Shown: positions 8,943-17,508 of the stretch, one piece after another
Layout of the letters: each line of letters starts with the position of its first letter
Numbering within the stretch: position 1 is the stretch's first letter
Source: Kiritimatiellia bacterium
GTDB lineage: Bacteria; Verrucomicrobiota; Kiritimatiellia; RFP12; JAAYLN01
NCBI GenBank assembly: GCA_017962605.1
Contig: JAGCUY010000115.1
Location: forward strand, 1-33,458
Direction: 5' to 3'
Length of the DNA stretch: 33,458 nucleotides
Notes under the pieces: generated by a model
The model's database searches: none
What the model was told of the DNA's origin: nothing
Seen by the model: only the letters and a program-made list of their open reading frames with translations
Made by a program: the position numbers and the translations under genes

Positions 8943-9902
8943 ATGAACGACAAGACATCCGAAACGCCCGCCATCCCCCCATTCGACCCAGCCGCAATTT
9001 CCTGCGCCGAGGCGCTTCCCGTTCCCGGCCATGAGCCAAGTCTCCTGCCTGCCGGACGCGACTTCCGCCTTGTGTGGAACGACGAGTTCGATGGCGACCG
9101 CCTCGATGAAGCCAAGTGGGGATACAGGGTCAACTTCTGGGGCCGCCGCGCCCACTGGTTCGCGGGGCCGGAGGACGGAGCCGTGGAGGTGCGCGACTCC
9201 CTTTGCCGCCTAAGGCTCGTGAAGAAGCCGGACGGTCAGTTCGTCACGCCGCAGCTCCAGACCGGGGAGCTGATGTGGGACATGCCGCGCGAGCCGGACC
9301 CGAAGGGCTTCTGGCCGCTGCCAAAGCGCAAGGAGCCGAAGTTCATGCACCGATTCGGCTACTACGAGTGCCGCTGTCGCCTTCAGGGAATGCCCGGATG
9401 GTGGTCCGCCTTCTGGATGCAGACGCCGATGCAGGGATGCTCGCTCGACCCGCGACGCGCGGGCGTCGAGCACGACATCATGGAGTCCTTCGAGCCGGGG
9501 GTTGTCGTGCCTCACTGGTTCCACATGGGCGGCTACGGCGCGGATTGGAAGGGCTTCACCGCGCCGCGGCGGCATGGAATGCCGGCGGACGACTTCAACA
9601 AAAGGCACCCTGTCCGGCTCGACACGACATCGTTCCACCGTTTCGGCCTCCTTTGGGAGTCGGACGGCTACACGCTCTTCATCGACGGCTCGCAGCATGG
9701 CGAGAAGATCGGAGGCGGCGAAGACGAGGCCGTCTCGCAGACCGAGGAGTTCATCCTCATCTCCACCGAGGCCAAGTTCTTCCGCGAGAACGGCATGACC
9801 GGCAAGGCCGCCCCTGAACTTGAGGACGCCTGGAGGGCCGGCGACGCCTTCGAGGTCGATTACGTCCGCGTCTTCGACGAGGTGACGATCATCGGCCGAT
9901 AG
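8943..9902 (+). CDS. Glycoside hydrolase family 16 protein
   Basis: A 319-residue protein with the GH16 catalytic signature ExDxxE: Glu176 (nucleophile), Asp178 and Glu181 (acid/base) in VEHDIMESFE. It also has the usual upstream WNDEFDGDRLDEAKW block (45-59), PGWWSAFW (151-158) and a closing beta-strand FEVDYVRVFD. No signal peptide is seen, unusual for GH16, most members being secreted endo-hydrolases. GH16 acts on beta-1,3/1,4 glucans or galactans, including agar, carrageenan and mucin poly-LacNAc; the subfamily cannot be decided here. No strong ribosome-binding site is visible. It ends in TAG, followed by AAA and the next gene's ATG in the same frame, so readthrough would fuse the two. 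A second copy of its last codons lies at 15496-15539. Confidence 0.88.
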   Translation: MNDKTSETPAIPPFDPAAISCAEALPVPGHEPSLLPAGRDFRLVWNDEFDGDRLDEAKWGYRVNFWGRRAHWFAGPEDGAVEVRDSLCRLRLVKKPDGQFVTPQLQTGELMWDMPREPDPKGFWPLPKRKEPKFMHRFGYYECRCRLQGMPGWWSAFWMQTPMQGCSLDPRRAGVEHDIMESFEPGVVVPHWFHMGGYGADWKGFTAPRRHGMPADDFNKRHPVRLDTTSFHRFGLLWESDGYTLFIDGSQHGEKIGGGEDEAVSQTEEFILISTEAKFFRENGMTGKAAPELEDAWRAGDAFEVDYVRVFDEVTIIGR

Positions 9903-9932
9903 AAAATGATACCCATCTGGCTCAAAATCGAG
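9837..9932 (+). repeat. Direct repeat copy A at the GH16 / beta-helix junction
   Basis: About 96 bp covering the last GH16 codons, the TAGAAAATG junction and the first ~9 codons of the next gene. It matches 15496-15591 without gaps at a constant offset of 5,659 bp. Together the copies flank a three-gene module. Confidence 0.85.
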
Positions 9933-11321
9933 CGGTGCGTCGCCGCAGCAGTCGCCGAAATCGCCGCGCTCCAGGCGCGGCTCAATGACTGCGCGTCAAT
10001 CCTCGACTACGCCACACTTGTACGCATGCGAAATGGCGTTGCAGTCTGGACCGATGCCCTTCAACGGGCAGTGGCGGAACACGAAATTGTCGTGATCCCG
10101 CCATCGGACGAACCATATGTCATTGATGGGACGGTCATTCTGCCATCGAACAGGCGCATCGAGGCGCACGGTGCAACGGTGCGGCTCGTTGAGGGCATGA
10201 AGACCCTTCTCTTCCGTAACGCAAACGCGGTTGATGGGACGCTCACCCCCGTCCCGGCAGGATCGCGCGACACGAACATTGCCATCGTGGGCGGAACTTG
10301 GGAGGACTGGTGCACCAGGCGCCAGGGTTATGGCCACAGCGGGATGTTCGACATCCTTCCGCGCCGCCGCGGCAATTTCCTCGGCGTTTCGGCAATGATG
10401 TTCTTTTGCAATTGCGACCATCTTGCCATCGTTGGCGTCACCTTTCGCCACTGCGGCGCCTTCGCCATCCAGGCGGGCTGCGGCGACGCCATGCATTTCG
10501 AGAACATCTCATTCGACCGCTGCTTTGCCGATGGCCTTCACCTGAATGGGAACCTCTCGCGCGTGCTGGCGAGGCACCTGCGCGGCCAGGTCGGCGATGA
10601 CCTCGTCGCCCTCAACGCCTACGACTGGCTTGACTCGTCCGTTGCCTTCGGCTCGCAGAGGGAAATCCTTTGCGAGGATCTGGAACTCGTCCGCGCCCCC
10701 AGTTTCGACGTCTATCCTGCGATACGCATTCAGCCCGCGAAATACCGCTACGCAGACGGGGCGGTGGTCGATTGTTCCGTGTCGGACGTCATCTTCCGGC
10801 GCGTTCGGGGTATTACGACCTTCAAGTGCTATTTCCAGACGCCGCGCTACGCGATAGGCGAAGAGCCGGAGTGGGGCGAGACAGGTTCCGGGGGAAACAT
10901 CCTCTTTGAAGATGTCGAGATCGACCTGACGGGTCCAATAGACAACATCGGGCAGTATGCCTCCGCCGACGCGGCGCGCGGCCATTTCGGAGCCTTTGAG
11001 TTCGGCGCGAACCTTTCGTCCGTTGAATTGAGAAAAATCGACATCACATTCCACACCGATAAGTTCCCGCTTTCGCACCTTGTGGTTGTCGGCCCCAAGT
11101 CGTGCGTGGTGCCTGGGAAAGACGGGTGTGGCGACATGGAGATATTCGACCCCTATGCCAGCTGCCGTATCGAAAAGATGACGCTTTCGGGCGTGCGTGT
11201 CCGCGGCTCCGTTCCAAAGGAACTCGTGTGCGCCACCTCGTTCGACAACATAAACGGCGATGGCCGTTCGTCAGGCCACGGGGAAATCGGAACAATTGAA
11301 TGGGAGGAAAATGCGGAATGA
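9906..11321 (+). CDS. GH28-like right-handed parallel beta-helix protein
   Basis: A 471-residue protein. From about residue 50 it has repeated short beta-strand coils typical of pectate-lyase/polygalacturonase-fold proteins. GH28-style landmarks are ADGLHLNGN near 210, GDDLVALN with Asp231-Asp232, and an IRIQ stretch near 276, resembling the NTDG, GDD and RIK motifs of polygalacturonases. This suggests a glycosidase acting on uronic-acid or related glycans, but the motifs are not perfect. The first nine residues (MIPIWLKIE) match the start of the unrelated gene at 15565 (MTPIWLNIA) and lie inside the 96-bp repeat. The N-terminus may therefore be borrowed and the native start may lie downstream. 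No signal peptide. The 3' end overlaps the next gene as ATGA. Confidence 0.7.
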   Translation: MIPIWLKIERCVAAAVAEIAALQARLNDCASILDYATLVRMRNGVAVWTDALQRAVAEHEIVVIPPSDEPYVIDGTVILPSNRRIEAHGATVRLVEGMKTLLFRNANAVDGTLTPVPAGSRDTNIAIVGGTWEDWCTRRQGYGHSGMFDILPRRRGNFLGVSAMMFFCNCDHLAIVGVTFRHCGAFAIQAGCGDAMHFENISFDRCFADGLHLNGNLSRVLARHLRGQVGDDLVALNAYDWLDSSVAFGSQREILCEDLELVRAPSFDVYPAIRIQPAKYRYADGAVVDCSVSDVIFRRVRGITTFKCYFQTPRYAIGEEPEWGETGSGGNILFEDVEIDLTGPIDNIGQYASADAARGHFGAFEFGANLSSVELRKIDITFHTDKFPLSHLVVVGPKSCVVPGKDGCGDMEIFDPYASCRIEKMTLSGVRVRGSVPKELVCATSFDNINGDGRSSGHGEIGTIEWEENAE

Positions 11322-13402
11322 AACGTTCATTTTTCTCGTGCATTTTGGTCTTCGCGGCGGCGGGGCGTGTATTCAGCCTTGGCGACGACGGTCTGATAGG
11401 CCGCCAGGAGACGGTCGGAGAATATGCCTACTTCACCAAGGCCGCGCTCGAAACAGCCGACATGGCCGGAGTAGCTGGCGACATCGATTCGATTCTGGGA
11501 CGCTGTGCGGATGAGCTTTCCGCCGCCGAGGCGCTGGCTGCGCATCGTATCGGCCACGAGCGCGACGCGATTCTTTCGCGTGTCGAAATCGCCCGTCATT
11601 TGGAATCATACATCCGCAGACGCCATACGCCCGACGAGAGTGCGAAGGACAGCGAGCTTCTGGCCTGGCAGGGCGCGATGGAGATGCGGAGCCTATTCGC
11701 CTATTTCACGGCGGAGCGCCAGCGCGGAGAAACGCTCGCCAAGCTGCCGGCTGCCGAGGTGCTGGACATCCGCGACTTCGGAGCCAAAGGCGACGGCGCG
11801 GCCGACGACGGCCCCGCCATCCGCCGCGCGCTCGCGGCTGCTAAAGAACTGGCTCCGGCACCGGTGACGGTCATGGTTCCCGCCGGGGTTTTCCTTGTCC
11901 ATCCCGATGGGGCAAAAGCGCCCGAAACGACTGTGTTCCGCAATTTCCGCGACTACGGGGAAGACGGAAGGCCGGTCTTCGAGGCGCGCGAAAGACCGTG
12001 GAAGGACTTCGGCGCCGGCTTCCATATCACCTGCCACGGCTTTTCAAATTTGACAGTGCGCGGCGAACCCGGCGCGGAGATTCGCTTTGCCGACGCCACG
12101 CGCGGCGGCTTCGGCTTCTGGGGCTGCACGGAAACTGTCGTGAAGGACATTGCAATTTCCTACCGCGACAATCCCTCCACGCAGGGGACAATCGTTTCCA
12201 CAGAGAAGGATCCCGTGTCCTTTGTCTTCCGTCGTGACGAGGGGTACCCCGACCCGGACGAACGGCGGTTCACCGACGCGCACTCAAACCGCTTCACCGT
12301 CCACGAAGGCGACGGACAACTCTTCGCCAGGGGCGGCACGGGGCGCATGGGCACGGTCGAGCGCCTTTCCGGCGACACGTTCAGGTTCCGCCCTTTCAAA
12401 AACATGGAAAAGAATCCATACTGGCTGGAACGGAAGGCCGGCGAAAGGATCAGCGTCATAGCGCGGTATTCCGAAAACGCCAAGGGGCATCCGATATTCA
12501 TGCAGCTCTGCTCCTTTTCCGGCGCCGAGGGCGTCACGGTCTTCGATTCACCCGGACAATCCTTCATCTTCGGCGCCTGCACGGCGATGAGGCTCGTCGG
12601 CTGCGTGGTCAAGGTTCGTCCGGGAAGCGATGACCTCGTGAGCTCGAACGCCGACGGATACATGGGGCCCGGCATGATTGGCCCGTACATCGCGGGATGC
12701 CGCTTCGAGAGCATGGAGGACGACGGCATCAACGTCGGCACGGAGATCGCGACGCTTGAAAGCATTTCGGAAGACGGGCTTTCGTTTGCGCCGTCCCTCT
12801 TCTGGGATGGCGCGTTCCGCGTGGACGGCGTGACGGGGGTCGTCAAGGGCTTCATGCGCTTCGATGCCGACGGCCGGCTCCGGACGGCAATCGGCGCGGA
12901 TGCGGTTTCATCCGCGTCTCTCGGGGAGGGCGCAAGGGACATGAAGGCGTGGCTGCGCTCGAACTCCTGGGTCGGGAAACAAGGCGAGGCGAAGCCGGAC
13001 AGGCTCATCCGGATACCGGGCACGGCAGGGGCGGTCGTGAAGGACACCTCGTTCTTCAACCTTCGCGGCATGGGCATACAGGTGCATTGCGCCAACATGC
13101 TGGTGGAGAACGTGGAAGTCCGCCATGCGACCGGCCCCGGCATGAACGTCAACCCGCTCTTTGGATGGGGCATGGTCTTCAACGTCCACAACGTCATTGT
13201 GCGCAACTGCCGCTTCATCGATACGGCAAACGGCATCGTGGTCAAGCCGGGATGCGTCCAGCCGGGCGTGGAGCCAAAGCAGAAAATGATTCAGGGCATA
13301 CGGATTGTCGGGAACTCCTTCGACCTGGCGGAAGGCGGAAGCGAGGTCATTGTGGACAATGCTTTCGACGTCGAAATCCAGAGGAAACAGAATGGCGAAT
13401 GA
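11318..13402 (+). CDS. Exported right-handed beta-helix protein, GH110-like
   Basis: A 694-residue protein. ATG 11318 is chosen over the in-frame ATG 11300 because it overlaps the previous stop as ATGA, follows GGGAGG at 11302-11307, and gives a clean signal peptide (MKRSFFSCILVFAAAGRVFS). Residues ~25-145 are a helical region of unknown role. The beta-helix opens at ~148 with the Pectate_lyase_3-type DFGAKGDGAADDGPAI motif. It is paralogous to the protein ending at 3124 but lacks that protein's C-terminal SGNH part. Asp446 (SNADGY) and Asp468-Asp469 (MEDDGIN) have the layout of the acidic residues of GH110 alpha-1,3-galactosidases. That family call is inference from motif layout and the inserted non-helix block (~205-390). 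The stop lies 11 bp inside the next gene. Confidence 0.72.
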   Translation: MKRSFFSCILVFAAAGRVFSLGDDGLIGRQETVGEYAYFTKAALETADMAGVAGDIDSILGRCADELSAAEALAAHRIGHERDAILSRVEIARHLESYIRRRHTPDESAKDSELLAWQGAMEMRSLFAYFTAERQRGETLAKLPAAEVLDIRDFGAKGDGAADDGPAIRRALAAAKELAPAPVTVMVPAGVFLVHPDGAKAPETTVFRNFRDYGEDGRPVFEARERPWKDFGAGFHITCHGFSNLTVRGEPGAEIRFADATRGGFGFWGCTETVVKDIAISYRDNPSTQGTIVSTEKDPVSFVFRRDEGYPDPDERRFTDAHSNRFTVHEGDGQLFARGGTGRMGTVERLSGDTFRFRPFKNMEKNPYWLERKAGERISVIARYSENAKGHPIFMQLCSFSGAEGVTVFDSPGQSFIFGACTAMRLVGCVVKVRPGSDDLVSSNADGYMGPGMIGPYIAGCRFESMEDDGINVGTEIATLESISEDGLSFAPSLFWDGAFRVDGVTGVVKGFMRFDADGRLRTAIGADAVSSASLGEGARDMKAWLRSNSWVGKQGEAKPDRLIRIPGTAGAVVKDTSFFNLRGMGIQVHCANMLVENVEVRHATGPGMNVNPLFGWGMVFNVHNVIVRNCRFIDTANGIVVKPGCVQPGVEPKQKMIQGIRIVGNSFDLAEGGSEVIVDNAFDVEIQRKQNGE

Positions 13403-15455
13403 GTCCAGAGATGTGACATGGGACTTCCCGCGCCTCGGGAGCTGCCACGAGGGCATCGCCTTTGGCGACGGGAGGACGGGCGTCCTCGTCTGGGGCGGTG
13501 GCGAAGAAATCAGGCTCACCATCGGACGTGCCGACCTTTGGGACCACCGGGGCGGCTATCCATGGACGCAGGAGCAGAACTACGAGAACATTGTCTCCGC
13601 CATACGCGCCGGAGACGAGGGGCGTCTCCTGGACCTCTTCAAGAAAGAAACACCGGAGGGAGAACCGCGCAATCCCTACATGCTCCCGCTGGGCCGCGTC
13701 ATCGTCAAGGTGCCCGGCAAGACGCTGGTGCGCGGCGCGCTAGACCCCTTCACCGGCCTTGGTTCGATTGATTTCGCCGAAGGCGGGTCGGTCTCGCTCG
13801 CCATGTCGAACCGCGACGGCGGGACGTTCGCCATGAAGTTCCCGGATGGCATAGCCTTCGAGGCCAGTGCGGTTCCCGCCACGGACTTCCCCGTTTACGG
13901 GGAGAAACTCAAGCCACTCGGCTTTGAGATGGCGGAGAAGTTTGAAGGCGCTGGCCGGGGCACGGGCGGGTTCTGCTGGAGCCTTCCCGCAGACCCGCCG
14001 GTGTCGCTTGCGTTCGCCAAGCATGGTGCGGAGCTGACGCTGCGGACATGGCGCGGCGGGCCATCCGACGCTGCGGAAGTTCTTGCGCGCGAGGATGTGC
14101 GCCACCCCGTTTCATTTGAGAAAGCCCGCGCGGACTCGGAAGCCTATTGGGCGGCGTTCTGGGCCGAAGGCGCACGCGTGAAGGTGCCTGACCCCGTCAT
14201 CCAGCGCGTCTTCGACTACGGTATGTACCGCTTTGGCGCGATGACCGACCCAGATGGTGTGCCTGCCGGACTTCAGGGCGTGTGGCTCGAAGACGACCGC
14301 CTCGTGCCGTGGAACGGCGACTACCATTTCAACATCAACGTGCAGGAATGCTATTCGCCCGCGTATCGCGGCGGGCATTTCAGGAACCTCCTCCCGCTTT
14401 TCAGGATGGTGCTTTCATGGCGGCCGCGCCTTCGCGACAATGCGCGGAAATTCGCGGGTGTGGAGAAGGGGTATTCCCTTCCGCACTCCGTTGACGACCG
14501 GGGCGTGTGCATCGGCGGATTCTGGACAGGCACGATCGACCATGGCTCAACCGCATGGGTCGCGGCGATGATGATGCGCTATGTGCGCTACTCGGGCGAC
14601 ATCGCCTTCCTCCGTGATGGCGCATACGACTTCATGAAGGGCGCGATGGTCGTTTACCGTGCCCTAATGGAGGAGAGGGATGGTGTTCTCTCAATCCCGT
14701 TCGGGCCGTCGCCGGAGTGGGGCGGCTCGAACATGGCGAATGCAGTCGGGCGCGACCCAACTTTCCAGCTTGCGGCGGCGCACCGTCTCGCGCGCGACCT
14801 CATCGACGCGGCGCGGATTCTCGGCGAGGAGCCGGAGGAGATGTGGCTCGACGTCGAGAGACGCCTCCCGCCCTGTTCCGCCGGGGAGAAGGGCATCCAG
14901 CTCTTCAAGGGGCAGGATCTCACGGAGTCGCACCGCCACCATTCTCACATGGCGGGATTCTACCCGTTCAACACGCTTGACCTGTCTTCCTCAATGGGTC
15001 GGGAAAACGCAGCGGCCACTTACAAGACATGGGTTGAGCAAGGTACGGGCAAGTGGGCCGGATGGAGTTTGCCTTGGGCGTCGATTCTGAACACACATTT
15101 CGGCAACGCGCAGGCGGCGGCGGAGCTTCTGCGCGCATGGGACGCCTATTTCTGCAATCCCGGGCATGGTTCCCTCCACAACGCCTACGCGCCCGGTTTC
15201 TCAACCTTCACGATTTCCGGAAGCTTCGCCGGTTCGGGCAATGGGCAGATTATGCAGATGGACGGGCAGTGCGCGGCGGCGGCTGCCGTCCTCGAAATGA
15301 TGGCGCACGAAGTGAACGGTAAGGTAGAGTTCTTCAGGGGTTGCCCCGAATCGTGGCGCGAAGTTTCGTTTGAAAATCTCGCCCTCTCCAATGGACGCCG
15401 CATCAGCGCTCGGCGTGTCGGCGGCAAGTTCTTTGTCGAGAAGTTTCCGCAATGA
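13392..15455 (+). CDS. GH95-like (alpha/alpha)6 glycosidase
   Basis: A 687-residue protein starting at ATG 13392 with GAGGAA just upstream, overlapping the preceding gene by 11 bp. The N-terminal beta-sandwich shows GDGRTGVLVWGGGEEIRLTI (25-44), matching the opening of GH95 enzymes. The catalytic barrel includes LQGVW (294-298), FNINVQ (313-318) with the Asn-x-Asn arrangement of GH95, and HRHHSHMAGFYPF from His514. Known GH95 members are alpha-1,2-L-fucosidases or alpha-L-galactosidases that use an Asn-activated water. The sequence is divergent, so related six-hairpin families remain possible. No signal peptide, so it is probably cytoplasmic. It is the last gene of the module flanked by the 96-bp repeats. 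Confidence 0.72.
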   Translation: MANESRDVTWDFPRLGSCHEGIAFGDGRTGVLVWGGGEEIRLTIGRADLWDHRGGYPWTQEQNYENIVSAIRAGDEGRLLDLFKKETPEGEPRNPYMLPLGRVIVKVPGKTLVRGALDPFTGLGSIDFAEGGSVSLAMSNRDGGTFAMKFPDGIAFEASAVPATDFPVYGEKLKPLGFEMAEKFEGAGRGTGGFCWSLPADPPVSLAFAKHGAELTLRTWRGGPSDAAEVLAREDVRHPVSFEKARADSEAYWAAFWAEGARVKVPDPVIQRVFDYGMYRFGAMTDPDGVPAGLQGVWLEDDRLVPWNGDYHFNINVQECYSPAYRGGHFRNLLPLFRMVLSWRPRLRDNARKFAGVEKGYSLPHSVDDRGVCIGGFWTGTIDHGSTAWVAAMMMRYVRYSGDIAFLRDGAYDFMKGAMVVYRALMEERDGVLSIPFGPSPEWGGSNMANAVGRDPTFQLAAAHRLARDLIDAARILGEEPEEMWLDVERRLPPCSAGEKGIQLFKGQDLTESHRHHSHMAGFYPFNTLDLSSSMGRENAAATYKTWVEQGTGKWAGWSLPWASILNTHFGNAQAAAELLRAWDAYFCNPGHGSLHNAYAPGFSTFTISGSFAGSGNGQIMQMDGQCAAAAAVLEMMAHEVNGKVEFFRGCPESWREVSFENLALSNGRRISARRVGGKFFVEKFPQ

Positions 15456-15495
15456 AGGTTGCCAGCAACATTTCCGGTGGAATTGGAGAAAAAAA

Positions 15496-15564
15496 GGCGG
15501 CGACGCCTTTGAGGTCGATTACGTCCGCATCTTTGACGAATGAACAACCATCTTTTGATAGAAA
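15496..15564 (+). pseudogene. Remnant of a GH16 3' end
   Basis: Bases 15496-15539 match the last codons of the GH16 gene (GDAFEVDYVR then I/V-FDE) with only a few substitutions. The frame then meets TGA at 15541, a second TGA and TAG 15559-15561, followed by AAA and the ATG of the next gene, exactly as at 9900-9906. No other part of GH16 is present upstream, so this is a recombination scar, not a gene. The preceding ~40 bases (15456-15495) hold an A-rich stretch and nothing recognisable. Confidence 0.85.
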
Positions 15565-15591
15565 ATGACACCCATCTGGCTTAACATCGCG
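15496..15591 (+). repeat. Direct repeat copy B upstream of the GH42-like gene
   Basis: Partner of 9837-9932. The match is gapless, covers the GH16 tail, the TAGAAAATG junction and the first codons encoding M-x-PIWL-x-I, and fades after about 15591. Confidence 0.85.
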
Positions 15592-17508
15592 CCCCTGGGC
15601 GGCGCGGAAGGCGACGCTGAAGCGGCGGCGGACGCAAAGTTCCTCCTTGACAACACCCCCATCGACGCCTTCGCCTATTCGATGGCGCTCTTCCCCGAGG
15701 GCAAGCCGCTCGCCGACAAGGCGACGCCCTTCGCCGCCGACTTCGTCCGACGCCGTGCGGCCGTCGCAAAGGCCGCGCCCGGACTCCGCCAAGGCATCCT
15801 CTTCCAGGCGACGATGGGCCACGGCTGGACGCCCAACGTGCCGGCCGAGGGGCAGCTCGTCGTGCGGAAGGACGGCTCCACGGTCTACAAGTTCTGCCCG
15901 CTCGCCCAATCCTTCCGCGACTACATGCGCGACCAGGCGCGGACGCTCGCCGCAACGAAGCCCGACTTCTTCATGATCGATGACGACACGCGCCTCAACT
16001 CTTGGGTGGACGGATGCTTCTGTCCCGGCCACCTCGCAGAATTCTCGAGGCGCACGGGCAGGACCTGGACGCGCGAGGCGCTCGTCGCGGCGCTTGACGC
16101 CGACAGGACGCTCGCCGCGAAGTGGGACAAACTTCTCGAGGACTCCATCGCGGACTTCCTGCAAATCGTCCGCGACGCGTTCCCACCCGATGTTCCAGGC
16201 GAGTTCTGCCTCTGCGAACAGGACGCGCACCAGGCGCTCCGCATGGCGAAAATCCTCGCCGCGCCTGGGCAGAAGCCCGTCATCCGCGTCAACAATTCGA
16301 GCTACCTTACGGCCGACCTGCGCTGCGCGCCGGCGCGCCTGGCGCTGACGGCCCGCGAGATCGCGGCGATTGGCGAGGGCGAGGCCCTTTTCCTGGACGA
16401 GCCGGACACCTGCCCGCAGAACCGCTACTCGTGCAGCGCGACTTTCTTCACGCACCACATCCTGACCGGACTCTTCGAGGGCTGCAAGGGCGCGAAGGTC
16501 TGGATCACGCGTCTGGCGAACCAGCATGAACGGCAAAGCGGCATCGCCTACCGCAAGGCCTTCGCGCGGGACGCGCGCCTGATGAAAGCCGTCGCCAAGC
16601 TGGATTTGAAGCGCACGGGCGTCTGCTGCCCGATGCCCTCCGCATGGCCGCAGGGCCTCCAGCCCGGCCACCCGGCGGACTGGGGCAGCGACGAGCTTGC
16701 CTTCATGGGCATTCCGTGGCGCGTGGGCCGCGTGCGCGACGGCGACATCTGCGCCTTGCGCGAGCAGGACGTGGCGTATCTGGCGGACGACGACCTGGCG
16801 CGCATTCTTCGCGGCGGCGTGCTGCTCGACGGCGCGGCGGCCGTGTCGCTCGCGAAGCGCGGCTTCGCGAAGATGATCGGCGTCGAGGCGAAGCCATACG
16901 CGGGCAAGGCGATTTCGGCGGAGAAGTTCGGCGATGTCGTCCACTGGGGCGGGCCGAAGCAACCGGCCGACCTTTCCATGCACGGTGCCGCCGCCAAGGT
17001 CGAAAGCGTCTTCATCCACAAGCGCAGTTCGGTTGACCCCAACGAGGAGACGCTGACGCCGGGTTCGCTCTCCTTCGTGAACACATGCGGCGGCCGCGTC
17101 TTCATCATGGCGGCGTCGGTGCCGCCGCGCCCGATCTGGTTCGACAGCTTTGCCTACAACACCGAGACGCGCAAGCGCGAGATTCTGCGGGCGCTCGCCT
17201 TCGTCGGCGGCGGGCCCATGCCGGTTTACTACGATGGCGATGCCGAGATTCTGCTCGAATCCGCCATTGACGACGCGGGCCGGACGGTGCTGATGGCGGA
17301 CAACCTCAACCTTGACGTGCTGGAAACGCTTCCGCTTGTCTTCGCCCGTAACCCCATGTCCATCGAGGCGTTGACGGACGAAGGGGAATGGCGTCTTGTG
17401 GAAATGTCGGAACGCGGCGGCGTCACGGAAGTCGCCGTTCGCCTTGAAACCTACCGCCCCGTGTTCCTGCGCTTGACCCAGGCCGGGGAACAGGGCGATA
17501 TGATATGA
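15565..17508 (+). CDS. Uncharacterised GH42-like TIM-barrel glycosidase
   Basis: A 647-residue protein starting MTPIWLNIA. An N-terminal barrel has DFFMIDDDTRLNS near 132-144 and GCFCPGHLAEFSRRTGRTW near 150, the Cys-containing loop common in GH42-like enzymes of PVC bacteria. A central part (~365-460) resembles a glutamine-amidotransferase-like trimerisation domain (YLADDDLARILRGGVLLDG). The last ~150 residues form a beta-sandwich. Glu/Asp pairs in CLCEQDAH (~217) and LFLDEPDTC (~277) are candidate catalytic residues, not proven. No signal peptide. The name beta-galactosidase-like is only a fold-level guess. It is preceded by the GH16 scar, and its stop overlaps the next start as ATGA. Before the three-gene module arrived it probably lay directly after a GH16 gene. 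Confidence 0.6.
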   Translation: MTPIWLNIAPLGGAEGDAEAAADAKFLLDNTPIDAFAYSMALFPEGKPLADKATPFAADFVRRRAAVAKAAPGLRQGILFQATMGHGWTPNVPAEGQLVVRKDGSTVYKFCPLAQSFRDYMRDQARTLAATKPDFFMIDDDTRLNSWVDGCFCPGHLAEFSRRTGRTWTREALVAALDADRTLAAKWDKLLEDSIADFLQIVRDAFPPDVPGEFCLCEQDAHQALRMAKILAAPGQKPVIRVNNSSYLTADLRCAPARLALTAREIAAIGEGEALFLDEPDTCPQNRYSCSATFFTHHILTGLFEGCKGAKVWITRLANQHERQSGIAYRKAFARDARLMKAVAKLDLKRTGVCCPMPSAWPQGLQPGHPADWGSDELAFMGIPWRVGRVRDGDICALREQDVAYLADDDLARILRGGVLLDGAAAVSLAKRGFAKMIGVEAKPYAGKAISAEKFGDVVHWGGPKQPADLSMHGAAAKVESVFIHKRSSVDPNEETLTPGSLSFVNTCGGRVFIMAASVPPRPIWFDSFAYNTETRKREILRALAFVGGGPMPVYYDGDAEILLESAIDDAGRTVLMADNLNLDVLETLPLVFARNPMSIEALTDEGEWRLVEMSERGGVTEVAVRLETYRPVFLRLTQAGEQGDMI

